Part shown: piece after piece, positions 7,937-17,381 of the stretch | Numbering within the stretch: the first letter of the stretch is position 1 | Layout of the letters: each line of letters begins with the position of its first letter | Source: UBA6382 sp963617965 | Lineage (GTDB): Bacteria; Bacteroidota; Bacteroidia; Bacteroidales; Bacteroidaceae | Assembly (NCBI GenBank): GCA_963617965.1 | Contig: CAVEQO010000006.1 | Span: 1 to 64,000 of the forward strand | Length of the DNA stretch: 64,000 nt | Direction: 5' to 3' | Made by a program: the position numbers and the translations under genes | The notes under the pieces: model-generated | Database searches by the model: none | What the model was told of the DNA's origin: nothing | What the model saw: only the letters and a program-made list of their open reading frames with translations

Positions 7937-9226
7937 CTACTTTACGATAATCAGGTAGTAGTTCTTCTTGCCTTTCTGGACGAGAATGTATTTCCCGTCA
8001 AGCAAGTCAGAATCCGAGAGGACTGTTTCGGGGTCGGAAAGTTTCTCCTTGTTGATGCTCACGCCGCCGCCTTTGACCATCTTGCGGAACTCGCCTTTGG
8101 AGGGGAAACAGTCCGTAGTCTCCGCCAGCAGTTCCACGGCTTTGGCTCCGAGAACCCGGTCTTTGGACAGCTCATATTGCGGCACCCCGTCAAAGACGCT
8201 GAGCAGCGTGGCTTCGTCAAGCCGGAGGAGGTTCTCCTTTGTGGCTTTGCCGAAGAGGAGGCTCGAGGCTTCCACCGCAGTTTGGTATGCCTGTTCGCCG
8301 TGTACGAGAGTGGTCACCTCCTGCCCCAGCCGTTTCTGGAGAATGCGCTGCCCCGGGTCTGCCCGGTGTCCGGCAACGAGGGAGTCAATGGTTTCGCGGT
8401 CAAGTGAGGTGAATATCTTGATGTAACGCTCAGCATCGTCATCGCTCACGTTGAGCCAGAACTGGTAGAACTTGTATGGCGTGGTGCGGTTGGCGTCAAG
8501 CCACACGTTGCCGCTCTCCGTCTTGCCGAATTTCTTTCCGTCGCTCTTTGTGATGAGAGGACAGGTGAGGGCGTAGGCTTCTGCTCCTGTGGTGCGGCGT
8601 ATGAGCTCTGCTCCTGTGGTGATGTTGCCCCACTGGTCAGAGCCGCCCATTTGCAGTTTACAGTTCTTGTGGGTATTGAGGTAGAGATAGTCGTAGCCCT
8701 GCAGAAGCTGGTAGGTGAACTCGGTGAAACTGAGCCCGTCGCTTGCCTCCCCGTTGAGTCTGCGCTTCACGGAGTCCTTGGCCATCATGTAGTTCACGGT
8801 GATGTGCTTGCCGACCTCGCGCGCAAAATCCAGAAACGTGTAGTTCTTCATCCAGTCGTAGTTGTTGACCAGTTCCGCCCGGTTGGGGATGTCGCTCTCG
8901 AAGTCCAGGAAGCGGGCCAACTGCGCCTTGATGCACTCCACGTTGTGACGTAGCGTTTCCTCGTCCAGAAGATTGCGTTCCTGACTTTTGCCCGAGGGAT
9001 CGCCAATCATGCCTGTGGCTCCGCCAATGAGAGCCATCGGCTTGTGTCCGCAGCGCTGGAAATGGCGCAGCATCATCACACCGCAAAGATGCCCTATGTG
9101 CAGGCTGTCGGCCGTGGGATCAATGCCCACGTATGCCGTGGTCGTTTCTTTTGCCAGTTGTTCTTCCGTGCCGGGCATCATCTGGTGAACCATGCCTCTC
9201 CACTTGAGTTCTTCTACAAAATTCAT
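7937..9226 (-). CDS. tyrS: Tyrosyl-tRNA synthetase
   Basis: Class I tyrosyl-tRNA synthetase of 429 residues. The HIGH motif is exact at residues 43-46 (ADSLHIGHLCG), the KMSKS-like loop is KFGKT, and the tyrosine-binding region GGSDQWGN is present. The C terminus carries an S4-like RNA-binding domain with the motif VSINKEKLSD. Length is standard. It is monocistronic or first in its unit, with a clear promoter motif 49 nt upstream at 9275-9282, and it converges with the phosphatase gene. Confidence 0.97.
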   Translation of the reverse strand: MNFVEELKWRGMVHQMMPGTEEQLAKETTTAYVGIDPTADSLHIGHLCGVMMLRHFQRCGHKPMALIGGATGMIGDPSGKSQERNLLDEETLRHNVECIKAQLARFLDFESDIPNRAELVNNYDWMKNYTFLDFAREVGKHITVNYMMAKDSVKRRLNGEASDGLSFTEFTYQLLQGYDYLYLNTHKNCKLQMGGSDQWGNITTGAELIRRTTGAEAYALTCPLITKSDGKKFGKTESGNVWLDANRTTPYKFYQFWLNVSDDDAERYIKIFTSLDRETIDSLVAGHRADPGQRILQKRLGQEVTTLVHGEQAYQTAVEASSLLFGKATKENLLRLDEATLLSVFDGVPQYELSKDRVLGAKAVELLAETTDCFPSKGEFRKMVKGGGVSINKEKLSDPETVLSDSDLLDGKYILVQKGKKNYYLIIVK

Positions 9227-9274
9227 CGTCTTGTTTTTGTTCGGTATATGTGTTTAAAGGGTTTGTGTGAGGTG

Positions 9275-9282
9275 CAAAGTTA
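9275..9282 (-). promoter_or_regulatory. Putative -7 promoter motif for tyrS
   Basis: On the minus strand this reads TAACTTTG, matching TAnnTTTG. The start codon of tyrS is at 9226, so the leader would be about 40 nt. Confidence 0.6.
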
Positions 9283-9349
9283 CATATTCTTGTCCCAATA
9301 TGTCGTTGCCACGGTGCGAAATGTTGCGCCGTGGCGTATCCGGCTTGTG

Positions 9350-10039
9350 TCAAAGGGGGCGGTCTCTGGTGTCAGTGGAGATTTTTCTTCCATCGTTGTA
9401 CAGCCTCTGCGCCGTGGCGAGATGTGCGGTGAGTTCTTCCGGCTCGGCTTTGTAGATTTTGAGAGAGTGCGAATGGGGAAAGCGGTTGAAATAAGGGTCG
9501 TTGGAGACATACCATGCAGTTTTTTCCACTTGTGGATGGTTGCCGATCTCTCGCCACAACCGGAAAATGCAGGTTTGGGCGGACAGTGTGATACCCGTAT
9601 GCCCGTTTCTGAGCTGTGATACGCATACGAGGTGGCGGCGCAGCCTGGTATCTTGGCTTCCGGCTTTTTCCGTGATGCGCAGCGAAACGGTGATGTGCCG
9701 TCCGTACCGACTGTTTATTTGATCCATCATAGCCCGGAACTTTTCGCCGTGGGGCGAAGTGTCCTTGATGTTTCTTGCGAGAATGTACAGGTGTATCATT
9801 TCGTGCAGCAGGATGTCTTCGTATTCGCTCTCGGAAAAATCGCGGAGCGTGCTTATGGAAATGACGGGAGAACAGAATCGCCTGGTGTGAAACAGCCTGT
9901 TGCGCACTGTATAGCTCAGCCGGCCTCCGAATGTGCGTGCCGTGGTCAGCCTGAGACATGGTGCCGGCAGACAGCCGCCGAAACACAGACGGTTGAAGCG
10001 GTCAAATCTTTCTTGCAGGAAAGTGATTGTCGGGCGCAT
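9350..10039 (-). CDS. SprT-like zinc metalloprotease domain protein
   Basis: Protein of 229 residues with an SprT-like metallopeptidase domain. The zinc motif HEMIH followed by a downstream histidine (SPHGEKF) gives the HExxH...H pattern of the SprT/Spartan group, whose eukaryotic members cleave DNA-protein crosslinks; the bacterial role is unclear. The C-terminal half does not show the CxxC zinc ribbon found in many relatives. I place the start at ATG 10039 (MRPTITFLQ) and not at the upstream TTG (10060), because the promoter motif at 10058-10065 would put the transcript start between them. It is divergent from the large protease gene at 10168. Confidence 0.75.
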   Translation of the reverse strand: MRPTITFLQERFDRFNRLCFGGCLPAPCLRLTTARTFGGRLSYTVRNRLFHTRRFCSPVISISTLRDFSESEYEDILLHEMIHLYILARNIKDTSPHGEKFRAMMDQINSRYGRHITVSLRITEKAGSQDTRLRRHLVCVSQLRNGHTGITLSAQTCIFRLWREIGNHPQVEKTAWYVSNDPYFNRFPHSHSLKIYKAEPEELTAHLATAQRLYNDGRKISTDTRDRPL

Positions 10040-10057
10040 ATATTCGTTTGTTTGATG

Positions 10058-10065
10058 CAAAGGTA
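10058..10065 (-). promoter_or_regulatory. Putative -7 promoter motif for the SprT-like gene
   Basis: Minus-strand TACCTTTG. Transcription would start near 10051, about 12 nt before the chosen ATG, which rules out the upstream TTG as the start. Confidence 0.55.
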
Positions 10066-10118
10066 GTCCTTTTGTGCAAAACCAAGTGGCGGTTGTGCCT
10101 TTTTCGGGGAGGAATGAT

Positions 10119-10126
10119 TATTTTTG
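10119..10126 (+). promoter_or_regulatory. Putative -7 promoter motif for the papain-family protease gene
   Basis: TATTTTTG matches TAnnTTTG, with a TTGT element about 22 nt upstream at 10093-10096. The ATG follows at 10168, giving a leader of about 35 nt. Confidence 0.55.
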
Positions 10127-10167
10127 CCACCCTTTCATTGGGAGACCAAAGACAAACAGAGACAACT

Positions 10168-13100
10168 ATGAAACTTGTGAAAATATTGGCGGTATCGTTG
10201 TTGCTGGCAGCAAACGGCGTGAACGCCCAGGACATCAAGGTAGACTACAGTAAATATCCCGATGCCAAACCCTTTGCCGGGAGAAACGGGAAGAACGGTT
10301 CTCCTGCGGGAACAGCATCCGAGGGAACGGCGCGGAGCACCGGTTACAGGACAGGCAAGACACGCCCGGATCATGTCAACAATGCGCTGACCAAATTCTT
10401 CCCGCCCGTATTCAACCAGGACGGGGGGTCGTGCGGTTCGGCCCAGGCCGTGGCTTACTGCATGACATACGACATGAACGCCTACCGCAACGCCGACGCT
10501 TCGTATCCGGAGAACCAGTTGCCCACCCATTTCACGTGGCTGCACACATATGCCGGCATTGAAAAATATCCCATCATGAACAAACATGGAGTGCCGAACG
10601 TGACCGACTACGGCGGTCGCACCTACAGCACATTGTTCGGCAACCAGGACACGGGGAGTTCTTTCTACGGTTATATGCAGGGCTATGACAAGTGGTACAG
10701 AGCCATGTTCAACCGCACGGTTGGCGGCGATACCTATTGCTCGCAGGACCAGTCTACAGAGACGGGGCGCGAGGAACTCAAGCAGTGGCTGTGGAACCAT
10801 TGGGGTGACGAGTCTTTCTATGCTGGCGGAGTGTCGGGCATTGGCGTGGCCAGTGGCGGCCAGTGGGGCAGGATTCCCACAACGGCTGTCAACAAGGAGA
10901 TTGGCGTGGCGGGCATGTACTGCGTGAGCAGTTGGGGCAAGACCTTTGACCACGCCCTTTCGGTTGTGGGCTACGATGACCGTATAGAATTTGACCTTGA
11001 CTCCAACGGAGTCTACGGTGAAGAAGGCAAGGACGAGAAAGGAGCCTGGATCATCTGCAATTCGTGGGGTGCGGGCTGGTGCAACAAGGGCTTCATATAC
11101 TGCCCTTACAAGTTCAGTGTTGCGGTGGGGACAAGCACCCTGCCATGGAATTCCGGCCACTATACGTGGCGCAAGGACTACGAGCCCAAGCGCGTACTCA
11201 AGATCGTAATGGACTACAGCCGCCGTTCGGAACTGAGTTTCAGTGCGGGTGTAGCGGCCGACACCTCTGCGGTCAAGCCTGAGGTCACCGAGGTGATGCC
11301 GTTCTTCAACTATGCCGGTGACGGCAAGAAGCTGAGCCCCGCTCCCGAAGTGCCCATGCTCGGCAAGTGGCGCACAGGATACAACTACGAGCCGATAGAG
11401 TTCGGCTACGACGTGACCGATCTCACGGAAAACTATGACCTGTCCAAACCGCTGAAATATTTCTTCGTCATCAATTCCCGCTCCTCCGCCATAGGCGAGG
11501 GGAACGTCTACAAGGTGTCGCTGATGGATTATGGCATTGAAGACGAAGGTCTGGAAATCCCTGCCCGTATGGACACGGTGGCCGTTCTCAACAACGGCGG
11601 GACAACCATTGTGTCGGTCACGGTGGCCGGTCGCCAGTTCTATGCCCCGCTCAACACCTCCCTGTCCGGCAACAGGCTGACATGGAGTGCCCCGAAGCCC
11701 TCAAGCTATGACATTTCGCACTACTGCATATACAAAGGCAGCGAAAAGGTGGCAGAGGTACCCGGTTTCAGCCATTCGTATGTCGTTGACGATGAAACGG
11801 CCACGTATTATGTGGCAACGGCCTACGGATACAAGGACTATGTGCTTCTGTCGCAGAAAAGCCTGCCCGCCCGCAATGCGGTGTCTTACTCACAGGAAGA
11901 GGGCAACAAGACGCTGCTGCTCGACAAGGCTTCGGTGGCGGTGCCCGGTGTGATGAAAGAGAAACTGCCGCAGGCGACCATTGAGTTCTGGATAAAGCCC
12001 AACAGCATAGACGGCTTCTGCGACCAGATTGGCAGTGCGTGGGGTTCTTTTTTGATAACGATAAGCAAAAGCGGACAGCTCATGTGCGGGTGGGACGCTT
12101 CAAACCGCATCACCACCTCGGCCAACACCATCAAAGCCGGGAACTGGTATCATGTGGCGGCCGTGATAGACAGGAACACGCTCACGGTGTATGTCAACGG
12201 AATAAAGAAAGGAACTCTGATTTCCTCAGAGTTCAGCGGATTGCCGGCAATGGACGGGTTCTTCCTCGGCACTGCAGACGGGCTGATGGATGCCGAAATA
12301 GACGAATTCCGCCTGTGGGCGTCTGCGCGCACAAACAGAGAGATCTTCACCAACAGGAACACCTACATAAGCTCTCCGTCGGCACAGTCGGAGCTGCAGG
12401 TATACTATCCCATGGAAACTTATGAAGACGGAGGCGTTCTCTATCTCAAGGACTTTGCTTCGGGCTGCGATGCACAGCTCAGCGGTGCAGTTACAGGCAG
12501 CGACGAAACGATTATAACCGAAGCCGGCGTGCTGAAGACGGTCAGCTTCAGCACACCGGAGGACATTGTGTATGCGGGCGAGCCTGTGCAGTTCAGATCG
12601 GAGGCTTCGCTCAACACCGTGAAATGGGAATGGTCTGTCAAAGGTCTTGCCGATGCCGGTAGCACCGTCGCCAATCCGTATTTCACTTTCGCCGCCCCCG
12701 GTGAGTATGAAGTGACGGTCAAGACAGAGGACAGAGCCGGTGACACGGCGGAGTATACAGGTACAGTGACGGTGGTTCGCCCGGAAGCACCGAAGGCGGA
12801 TTTTGACATATCAGCCGATACTCTGACGGAGGGCGAGATGTTCAGTTTCGCCAACAAGTCACAGGGGGCCAACTGCGTGTACACGTGGAGTCTGCCCGGA
12901 GCTGACCGCGAGGAAATAAACAGCGTGAACGCTCTCGTGGGCTATAGCAATACCGGCGTATATCCTGTCACCCTCACGGCATCCAACGCCGGCGGCTCAG
13001 ACAGGATGACCAAATACGTGACGGTAATGCATACCACCCCGGGCGTGGCATTCTCCGTGGATCCCGATTTCCTGACACTCGGCGGCACGACATATCTTGC

Positions 13101-14196
13101 CGATGCGACCCGTCATAACCCCGATTCATGGAAGTGGACGGTGACCAACGGCAAGCACACCACAGTAATCAACGGACAAAACTCATCGTACACACCCAAG
13201 CACCCCGGTATCTACAGCGTGACCCTTGAAGCGTCCAACGACATGGGCACAGCATCAAAGACCGAAGAACAGAAGTTTGTCGTTGCCAACGCCGAGAGTT
13301 ACAATGCGCTCAATTTCACGGGTGGACAGCAGCTTGTGTCGTCTGCCAGTCTTTTTGCCGGAGGAACAAAGGCGTTTACAATTGAATGGTGGATGAACCC
13401 CTCAAGACAGACGGGCGCCCTCAATATGTCTACGTCAAACGGACAGATATTTGTCACCACGGACTACAACGGAAACATGACGGTGGAGGTCGGCGGCAAG
13501 AGCTGTAGTTCCGGCAACGGTTTTGTTGTAGCGGGAGAGTGGTGCCACTACGCCCTGACGTTCAATTTCGGGCTTGTAAAGTTCTACCGCAACGGGGAAC
13601 TCGTTGCGACGGCGGCATCGCGCATAGGCACGTCTACGGGAGACTGGGGTCAGCTGACTATTGCCGGTGGTGAAAATCCGTTTGGCGGACAACTCGACGA
13701 ACTGCGTATCTGGAGCAAGTGCCTTACGCTGTCGACCATGAAGGAAGTGATAAACGCGCCGTTGGACAATCCGGAGGTCCTCGCAGAATCCGGCGGTCTG
13801 GTGGCCTACTATGATTTCAACCAGAATGGCGGCAGCGTGAAAGACCGCTCCGGCAACGGTATTGATCTTGACCGAGTCGGCTTCGGTCCCGACGGCGATG
13901 CGTGGGGCCTGTCGAAAGGGGTCTTTACCCTTGATTTCGACACGTCCTCGCCCGACACGGAAGAAATAGACGCCGATGGCATTACCCATATCTATGATGC
14001 TGTCAAGGCGGGAGTCGCAGGCAAATATGCGGGCTTGCGGGGAGCAATACGCCTTGTGACGGAAAAGAAAGAAGATGTGCGTATATACAATGCCGCAGGA
14101 CAGTGTGTGTTCAACGATGTTGTAGAGGGGGTTCATTGCATTCCGTTTGAGCCGGGCGCCTATATCGTCAACGGCATCAAGGTCATGGTAAGGTGA
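10168..14196 (+). CDS. Secreted papain-family (C1A) cysteine protease with LamG and PKD domains
   Basis: Protein of 1342 residues. A signal peptide (residues 1-20, ending NGVNA) is followed by a C1A peptidase domain: Gln84 and Cys89 in NQDGGSCGSA, His262 in DHALSVVGYD and Asn298 in ICNSWGAGW form the full catalytic set. After the protease come a beta-sandwich segment (from about residue 350), an Fn3-like segment (about 550-610), a LamG/concanavalin-like domain (about 620-780), three PKD-like repeats (about 800-1040), a second LamG domain (about 1050-1230), and a C-terminal tail with EDVRIYNAAGQCV and GAYIVNGIKVMVR resembling a type IX sorting domain. Everything after the protease has a counterpart in the same order in the GH2 protein at 52896. 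The upstream frame from 10027 is not used: it lies before the promoter. Substrate is unknown; a cell-surface or secreted place is inferred. Confidence 0.85.
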   Translation: MKLVKILAVSLLLAANGVNAQDIKVDYSKYPDAKPFAGRNGKNGSPAGTASEGTARSTGYRTGKTRPDHVNNALTKFFPPVFNQDGGSCGSAQAVAYCMTYDMNAYRNADASYPENQLPTHFTWLHTYAGIEKYPIMNKHGVPNVTDYGGRTYSTLFGNQDTGSSFYGYMQGYDKWYRAMFNRTVGGDTYCSQDQSTETGREELKQWLWNHWGDESFYAGGVSGIGVASGGQWGRIPTTAVNKEIGVAGMYCVSSWGKTFDHALSVVGYDDRIEFDLDSNGVYGEEGKDEKGAWIICNSWGAGWCNKGFIYCPYKFSVAVGTSTLPWNSGHYTWRKDYEPKRVLKIVMDYSRRSELSFSAGVAADTSAVKPEVTEVMPFFNYAGDGKKLSPAPEVPMLGKWRTGYNYEPIEFGYDVTDLTENYDLSKPLKYFFVINSRSSAIGEGNVYKVSLMDYGIEDEGLEIPARMDTVAVLNNGGTTIVSVTVAGRQFYAPLNTSLSGNRLTWSAPKPSSYDISHYCIYKGSEKVAEVPGFSHSYVVDDETATYYVATAYGYKDYVLLSQKSLPARNAVSYSQEEGNKTLLLDKASVAVPGVMKEKLPQATIEFWIKPNSIDGFCDQIGSAWGSFLITISKSGQLMCGWDASNRITTSANTIKAGNWYHVAAVIDRNTLTVYVNGIKKGTLISSEFSGLPAMDGFFLGTADGLMDAEIDEFRLWASARTNREIFTNRNTYISSPSAQSELQVYYPMETYEDGGVLYLKDFASGCDAQLSGAVTGSDETIITEAGVLKTVSFSTPEDIVYAGEPVQFRSEASLNTVKWEWSVKGLADAGSTVANPYFTFAAPGEYEVTVKTEDRAGDTAEYTGTVTVVRPEAPKADFDISADTLTEGEMFSFANKSQGANCVYTWSLPGADREEINSVNALVGYSNTGVYPVTLTASNAGGSDRMTKYVTVMHTTPGVAFSVDPDFLTLGGTTYLADATRHNPDSWKWTVTNGKHTTVINGQNSSYTPKHPGIYSVTLEASNDMGTASKTEEQKFVVANAESYNALNFTGGQQLVSSASLFAGGTKAFTIEWWMNPSRQTGALNMSTSNGQIFVTTDYNGNMTVEVGGKSCSSGNGFVVAGEWCHYALTFNFGLVKFYRNGELVATAASRIGTSTGDWGQLTIAGGENPFGGQLDELRIWSKCLTLSTMKEVINAPLDNPEVLAESGGLVAYYDFNQNGGSVKDRSGNGIDLDRVGFGPDGDAWGLSKGVFTLDFDTSSPDTEEIDADGITHIYDAVKAGVAGKYAGLRGAIRLVTEKKEDVRIYNAAGQCVFNDVVEGVHCIPFEPGAYIVNGIKVMVR

Positions 14197-14305
14197 CAAC
14201 CTGTGCGAATTGCCGGCAAGACTGCATGAGAGGAGGGCTTTGGCGGCTGTCTGTACGCCATATCAGTTTTTTGCCGATTGATGGTGGTGTCTGAACATAA
14301 ATGCT

Positions 14306-14313
14306 TAATTTTG
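14306..14313 (+). promoter_or_regulatory. Putative -7 promoter motif for the TetR-fabG unit
   Basis: TAATTTTG fits TAnnTTTG. The TetR start codon is about 120 nt downstream of the inferred start site, an unusually long leader for this window. Confidence 0.5.
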
Positions 14314-14439
14314 CACAGTGGGAGAGGGGTGTGCAGTAGTCCTGCCGGAGCGAGTCTCCGGAGTTCTCGTGTTTCCGCCTTTTCCCACTTGGGCGGTCTT
14401 GTCCGCACCGAGGCATAAAACAAAAAAGGAAACTTCTGT

Positions 14440-15063
14440 ATGTCAACATCCAAAAAGAAAGCCCTCCTCATAGACGTGGCGCGCAAGCTGTTTGCGCAAA
14501 ACGGTCTTAACGGCACGACAATGAACGACATTGCCAACGAGTCCGGGATTTCCAGACGTACGCTGTACGTCTATTTTTCAAACAAGGAGGAGATCTATTC
14601 TGCGGTGATAGAAACCGAAATAGAGCGTCTGTCTGACAAGATGGACGAGGTGGCTTCGCGCAACATTGATCCGGAACTGAAAGTAGCCACCCTGATATAC
14701 ACGCATCTCAATGCGGTAAAGGAAACCGTGGTGCGCAACGGATCGCTCCGTGCGGAGTTTTTCCGCAACATCTGGATGGTGGAGAAAGTAAGGAAAGCTT
14801 TTGACCACGAGGAGCTTGAGCTTTATCGCCGTGTGATACAGGAAGGGTGTGAAACGGGGCAGTTTCATGTGGAGAGCATTGACCTCGTGGCCGATGTGAT
14901 ACACTATTGCATCAAGGGGCTTGAGGTTCCCTATGTGTATGGGCGGCTTGGCAACGGCATGACTCTTGACGAGAGCCGTCCCATCGTGGTCAATATGGTC
15001 AAGCGGATGCTCGGCATCAACACCATGAAGCAGTGGGATGTGACAAAGTTCATCAAGGAATAA
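14440..15063 (+). CDS. TetR/AcrR family transcriptional regulator
   Basis: Regulator of 207 residues. The N-terminal helix-turn-helix (about residues 8-55) carries the typical pattern ARKLFAQNGLNGTTMNDIA and ISRRTLYVYFSNKEEIYSAV. The C-terminal ligand domain is all-helical and not recognisable further. It lies 79 nt before fabG on the same strand, so it may control fatty acid or envelope lipid genes, as FabR/FadR-type TetR proteins do elsewhere; this is inference from position only. No operator palindrome was clearly seen. Confidence 0.88.
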   Translation: MSTSKKKALLIDVARKLFAQNGLNGTTMNDIANESGISRRTLYVYFSNKEEIYSAVIETEIERLSDKMDEVASRNIDPELKVATLIYTHLNAVKETVVRNGSLRAEFFRNIWMVEKVRKAFDHEELELYRRVIQEGCETGQFHVESIDLVADVIHYCIKGLEVPYVYGRLGNGMTLDESRPIVVNMVKRMLGINTMKQWDVTKFIKE

Positions 15064-15142
15064 ACAATCCTTTGTGCCATAGGCTTTTTTCATTGGTACA
15101 AAGAGAAAACAGAGGATAAACAACAGAACAAACAAATTTATT

Positions 15143-15889
15143 ATGGGACTTTTAAGTGGAAAGACAGCTCTCGTTACAGGAGCGGCCCGCGGCATAGGCA
15201 AGGCCATTGCCCTGAGGTTCGCGCAGGAGGGGGCGAACGTGGCGTTTACAGACCTTGTGATTGACGAAAACGGCAAGGCGACAGAAGCGGAGATTGCTGC
15301 CCTCGGCGTGAAGTGCGTGGGCTATGCATCCAATGCTGCGGACTTCGGGCAAACCGAGGAGGTGGTAAACAAGGTCAAGGAGGAGTTTGGCTCCATTGAT
15401 ATTCTCGTGAACAACGCGGGAATCACGAAAGACGGGCTGATGATGCGTATGAGCGAGGCCCAGTGGGATGCGGTGATTGCCGTAAACCTCAAGTCGGCGT
15501 TCAACTTCATCCACGCCTGTACCCCGATCATGATGCGCCAGCGAGGCGGCAGCATCATCAACATGGCTTCCGTCGTGGGAGTTCACGGCAATGCAGGCCA
15601 GTGCAACTATGCCGCTTCAAAGGCCGGACTGATAGCCTTGGCCAAGAGTATTGCCCAGGAGCTCGGATCGCGCGGTGTGCGCGCCAACGCCATTGCTCCG
15701 GGCTTTATAGAGACAGCCATGACGGCAGCTTTGTCCGAAGACATCCGCAAGGAGTGGATCAAGAACATCCCACTGCGCCGCGGCGGTCAGGTAGAGGATA
15801 TCGCCAACACGGCAGTCTACCTCGCCTCTGACCTTTCAAGCTATGTTACCGGGCAGGTCATCCAGGTTGACGGTGGCATGAACATGTAA
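15143..15889 (+). CDS. fabG: 3-oxoacyl-ACP reductase (SDR family)
   Basis: Short-chain dehydrogenase of 248 residues, the NADPH-dependent ketoreductase of type II fatty acid synthesis. The Rossmann motif TGAARGIG is at residues 12-19, NNAG follows in VNNAGITKDG, the catalytic Ser is in INMASVVG, and the YxxxK pair is in CNYAASKAG. The C-terminal QVIQVDGGMNM is typical of FabG. Length is standard. It is preceded by a TetR gene and followed 47 nt later by an RluA-type synthase. Confidence 0.94.
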   Translation: MGLLSGKTALVTGAARGIGKAIALRFAQEGANVAFTDLVIDENGKATEAEIAALGVKCVGYASNAADFGQTEEVVNKVKEEFGSIDILVNNAGITKDGLMMRMSEAQWDAVIAVNLKSAFNFIHACTPIMMRQRGGSIINMASVVGVHGNAGQCNYAASKAGLIALAKSIAQELGSRGVRANAIAPGFIETAMTAALSEDIRKEWIKNIPLRRGGQVEDIANTAVYLASDLSSYVTGQVIQVDGGMNM

Positions 15890-15936
15890 GGGCTGTTGCC
15901 GAACAATTCCGGTCTTCTCTGGTAAACAACTGTCCT

Positions 15937-16629
15937 GTGCAGGTAATTTACGAGGACAACCATATCATTGCCGTCAACAAGACGCCCGGTGAAATCGTGC
16001 AGGGCGACAAGACCGGCGACAAGCCGCTTTGTGAGTTGGTAAAGGACTACATCAAGGAAAAATACGCCAAGCCCGGCAAGGTTTTCCTTGGTGTAGTCCA
16101 TAGGCTTGACAGGCCTGTGAGCGGAGTGGTGGTGTTTGCACGCACGAGCAAGGCACTGCCGCGCATCAACTTGCTGTTCAGCCGCGGGGAGGTGGAGAAG
16201 ACTTACCTTGCCGTTGTTGCCAACAGACCGCCGCAGGACGAGGGGGAGATTGTGTCGTGGCTCGTTCGCAATGAAAGGCTCAACAAGTCGTTCGCCAGCC
16301 AGGAGGAAACTCCCGGAGCCCGTCTTGCGCGCCTGCGCTACAGGCTTGTGGAGTCTACAGGCAGATACCACCTCCTTGCCGTGCGGCTGCTCACGGGCCG
16401 CCATCACCAGATAAGATGCCAGCTTTCGTCGATAGGATGCCCCATAAAGGGAGACCTGAAATACGGTGCGCCGCGCAGCAATCCAGACGGCAGCATATCG
16501 CTCCATTCTTGGAGGACAAGGTTTGAGCATCCCGTATCGCATATCAGGCTTGACCTTGTCGCCAAATGTCCCGACACGGCTCTCTGGAATGCGCTGGTCC
16601 GGAACCTTGACAGCAACCTGACACTGTAA
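15937..16629 (+). CDS. RluA-family RNA pseudouridine synthase
   Basis: Pseudouridine synthase of 230 residues. The catalytic aspartate is in HRLDRPVSG, matching the HRLDxxTSG motif with Pro and Val in the variable part, and RLLTGRHHQIR and IGCPIKGDLKYG are the usual second and third family blocks. There is no N-terminal S4 domain, so it is the short RluA/TruC-like form. The start is taken as GTG 15937, since no ATG lies at a suitable place and homologous sequence begins at QVIYEDNHIIAVNK. It lies 14 nt before the glycosyltransferase gene. Target base in rRNA or tRNA cannot be told. Confidence 0.88.
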   Translation: MQVIYEDNHIIAVNKTPGEIVQGDKTGDKPLCELVKDYIKEKYAKPGKVFLGVVHRLDRPVSGVVVFARTSKALPRINLLFSRGEVEKTYLAVVANRPPQDEGEIVSWLVRNERLNKSFASQEETPGARLARLRYRLVESTGRYHLLAVRLLTGRHHQIRCQLSSIGCPIKGDLKYGAPRSNPDGSISLHSWRTRFEHPVSHIRLDLVAKCPDTALWNALVRNLDSNLTL

Positions 16630-16643
16630 ACGCAACACAAAAG

Positions 16644-17357
16644 ATGGACAGGACTCTTTCCATTATCATTCCTTCCTACAACGAGGGTGCGAACCTTTAT
16701 GCTGTTCTTGAAAAGGTACAGAAGGTGGAACTGCCATACGGCATAGGGAAAGAGGTGATCGTGGTTGATGACGGTTCTACTGACAGCACGCCGGAATATG
16801 CCAGAGAATATATAGGGCAGAACCCCGGCTGCAACATCCGCCTCCTCCGCCACGGTGTCAACCGGGGCAAGGGCATGGCCATACGCACAGCCCTCAGGGA
16901 ACTGACGGGCGACATTGTCGTGATACAGGACAGTGACGAGGAACTCGACCCCAATGACATCGCCTTGATGTTGAAGAAAATGGAGGACGAAAATCTTGAA
17001 GTCCTCTATGGCTCAAGGTTTCTGGACAAGAGTGGCAACGGGTCGCTTTACCGTTCGTTTTACTACGGGACCAAGGTTTTGTCGTGGCTTGTCAATGTGC
17101 TGTACGGACAGCGTATCACCGACGAATCCACGTGTTACAAGATGTTCCGCACAGCATTGCTCCGCTCCATTCCGCTCAAATGCCGGGGTTTCGAGTTCTG
17201 CCCCGAGGTGACGGCCAAGGTTGCACGCCGGGGGCTGAAGATAAAGGAAATGCCGATCAGCTATTATCCGCGTACCATGGCGCAGGGAAAGAAAATACGT
17301 GCCAAGGACGGGCTCTACGCCATCTGGTGTTTGCTCAAATACCGCTTCGTCGAATAA
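16644..17357 (+). CDS. Family 2 glycosyltransferase, polyprenol-phosphate mannosyltransferase-like
   Basis: GT2 enzyme of 237 residues, GT-A fold. The N-terminal signature SIIIPSYNEGANL, the nucleotide-binding VVDDGSTDST and the metal site VIQDSDEELDP are clear. Size and pattern match the dolichyl/undecaprenyl-phosphate sugar transferases (DPM1-like) that load a sugar onto a lipid carrier. There are no C-terminal membrane helices. It ends the TetR-fabG run and faces the polysaccharide export genes across a palindromic terminator; a role in surface glycan or lipid glycosylation is possible. Confidence 0.85.
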   Translation: MDRTLSIIIPSYNEGANLYAVLEKVQKVELPYGIGKEVIVVDDGSTDSTPEYAREYIGQNPGCNIRLLRHGVNRGKGMAIRTALRELTGDIVVIQDSDEELDPNDIALMLKKMEDENLEVLYGSRFLDKSGNGSLYRSFYYGTKVLSWLVNVLYGQRITDESTCYKMFRTALLRSIPLKCRGFEFCPEVTAKVARRGLKIKEMPISYYPRTMAQGKKIRAKDGLYAIWCLLKYRFVE

Positions 17358-17381
17358 CAAGTTTACGGTTCAGCTTCGCCT

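Noticed and set aside
10027..10167. 47-codon extension of the papain protease frame
   Set aside because: It would precede the promoter motif at 10119-10126 and hide the signal peptide.
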